From contig CAZXUI010000049.1 of assembly GCA_964643885.1 (NCBI GenBank), positions 1 through 34,093 of the forward strand: a stretch of 34,093 nucleotides of DNA, in the 5' to 3' direction. A model generated the notes under the pieces. It was not told the DNA's origin. It was given only the letters and a program-made list of their open reading frames with translations, and searched no databases. The position numbers and the translations under genes were made by a program. This document shows, in pieces, positions 33,982 to 34,093 of the stretch; positions within the stretch are counted from its first letter, which is position 1, and each line of letters starts with the position of its first letter. The DNA is from CAADGL01 sp964643885. GTDB lineage: Bacteria > Planctomycetota > Phycisphaerae > UBA1845 > Fen-1342.

Positions 33982-34066
33982 GTCCGGCGGCCGAATCAGA
34001 ACCCGCCGCGCCAAGCGGCGGGTCCGGCGGCCCAATCAGAACCCGCCGCGCCAAGCGGCGGGTCCG
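33982..34066. repeat. 40-bp tandem hairpin repeat, two copies plus start of a third
   Basis: Units at 33982-34021 and 34022-34061 differ at one position (CCG versus CCC before AATCAGA); a third begins and diverges at 34067. Each unit contains ACCCGCCGC and GCGGCGGGT, a 9-bp perfect stem with a 5-nt loop (34001-34023 and 34041-34063). The CAGA-containing connector (CCAATCAGA in the second unit) recurs in the array at the other end of the window. Confidence 0.85.
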
Positions 34067-34093
34067 CTGGCGATCGATTGACCCCGTGCTTGG

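Overview
The window is a GC-rich bacterial chromosome segment with about thirty protein genes and no rRNA or tRNA gene that I could see. Several things point to a planctomycete, probably of the Phycisphaerae type. Four secreted proteins end in or carry calcium-loop repeats of the form DxDGDGDxDFDDL (dockerin-like). There are dispersed GC-rich hairpin repeats between genes, a bacterial GH3-family protein, and housekeeping genes scattered in small mixed operons. This placement is inference from gene content; nothing in the window proves the lineage.

Layout. 1-168 is a 28-bp tandem repeat array. 505-2947 (minus) is purM, a lipoprotein with a gluzincin motif, and a stand-alone MetRS-type tRNA-binding domain. 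Divergent from purM are pyrH and a DSP-type phosphatase (3074-4398). 4391-9314 (minus) is a central-metabolism cluster: gap, pgk, rpe, a degenerate histidine-phosphatase-like gene, accD and a small lipid-A-biosynthesis-N-domain membrane protein. At 9557-10375 (plus) lies a membrane-anchored peroxiredoxin-like gene whose reading frame is interrupted by a single TGA exactly where the redox cysteine belongs; I read it as a selenoprotein. 10446-14307 (minus) holds a FliA/WhiG-type sigma factor, a GH3-family protein and a membrane-anchored alpha/beta hydrolase. 14554-20458 (minus) holds three consecutive large secreted proteins with the same C-terminal dockerin-like tag. Two of them are tandem paralogues of a family I do not recognise.

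20747-24648 is a pyrimidine cluster (pyrR-pyrB, then pyrC) with a convergent homocysteine S-methyltransferase inserted. 24687-29036 (minus) holds an HlyD-type adaptor, an APH-type kinase and a dockerin-bearing secreted protein. 29168-31503 (plus) holds a putative HExxH metallopeptidase and acpP-fabF. 31689-33851 (minus) is a secreted prolyl oligopeptidase. The window ends in a 40-bp hairpin repeat.

The metabolic genes cover nucleotide synthesis (purM, pyrH, pyrR, pyrB, pyrC), lower glycolysis and the pentose phosphate pathway (gap, pgk, rpe), and fatty-acid synthesis (accD, acpP, fabF). The most notable items are the TGA-containing selenoprotein candidate, the pseudo-phosphatase embedded in the glycolytic operon, and the duplicated uncharacterised secreted family.
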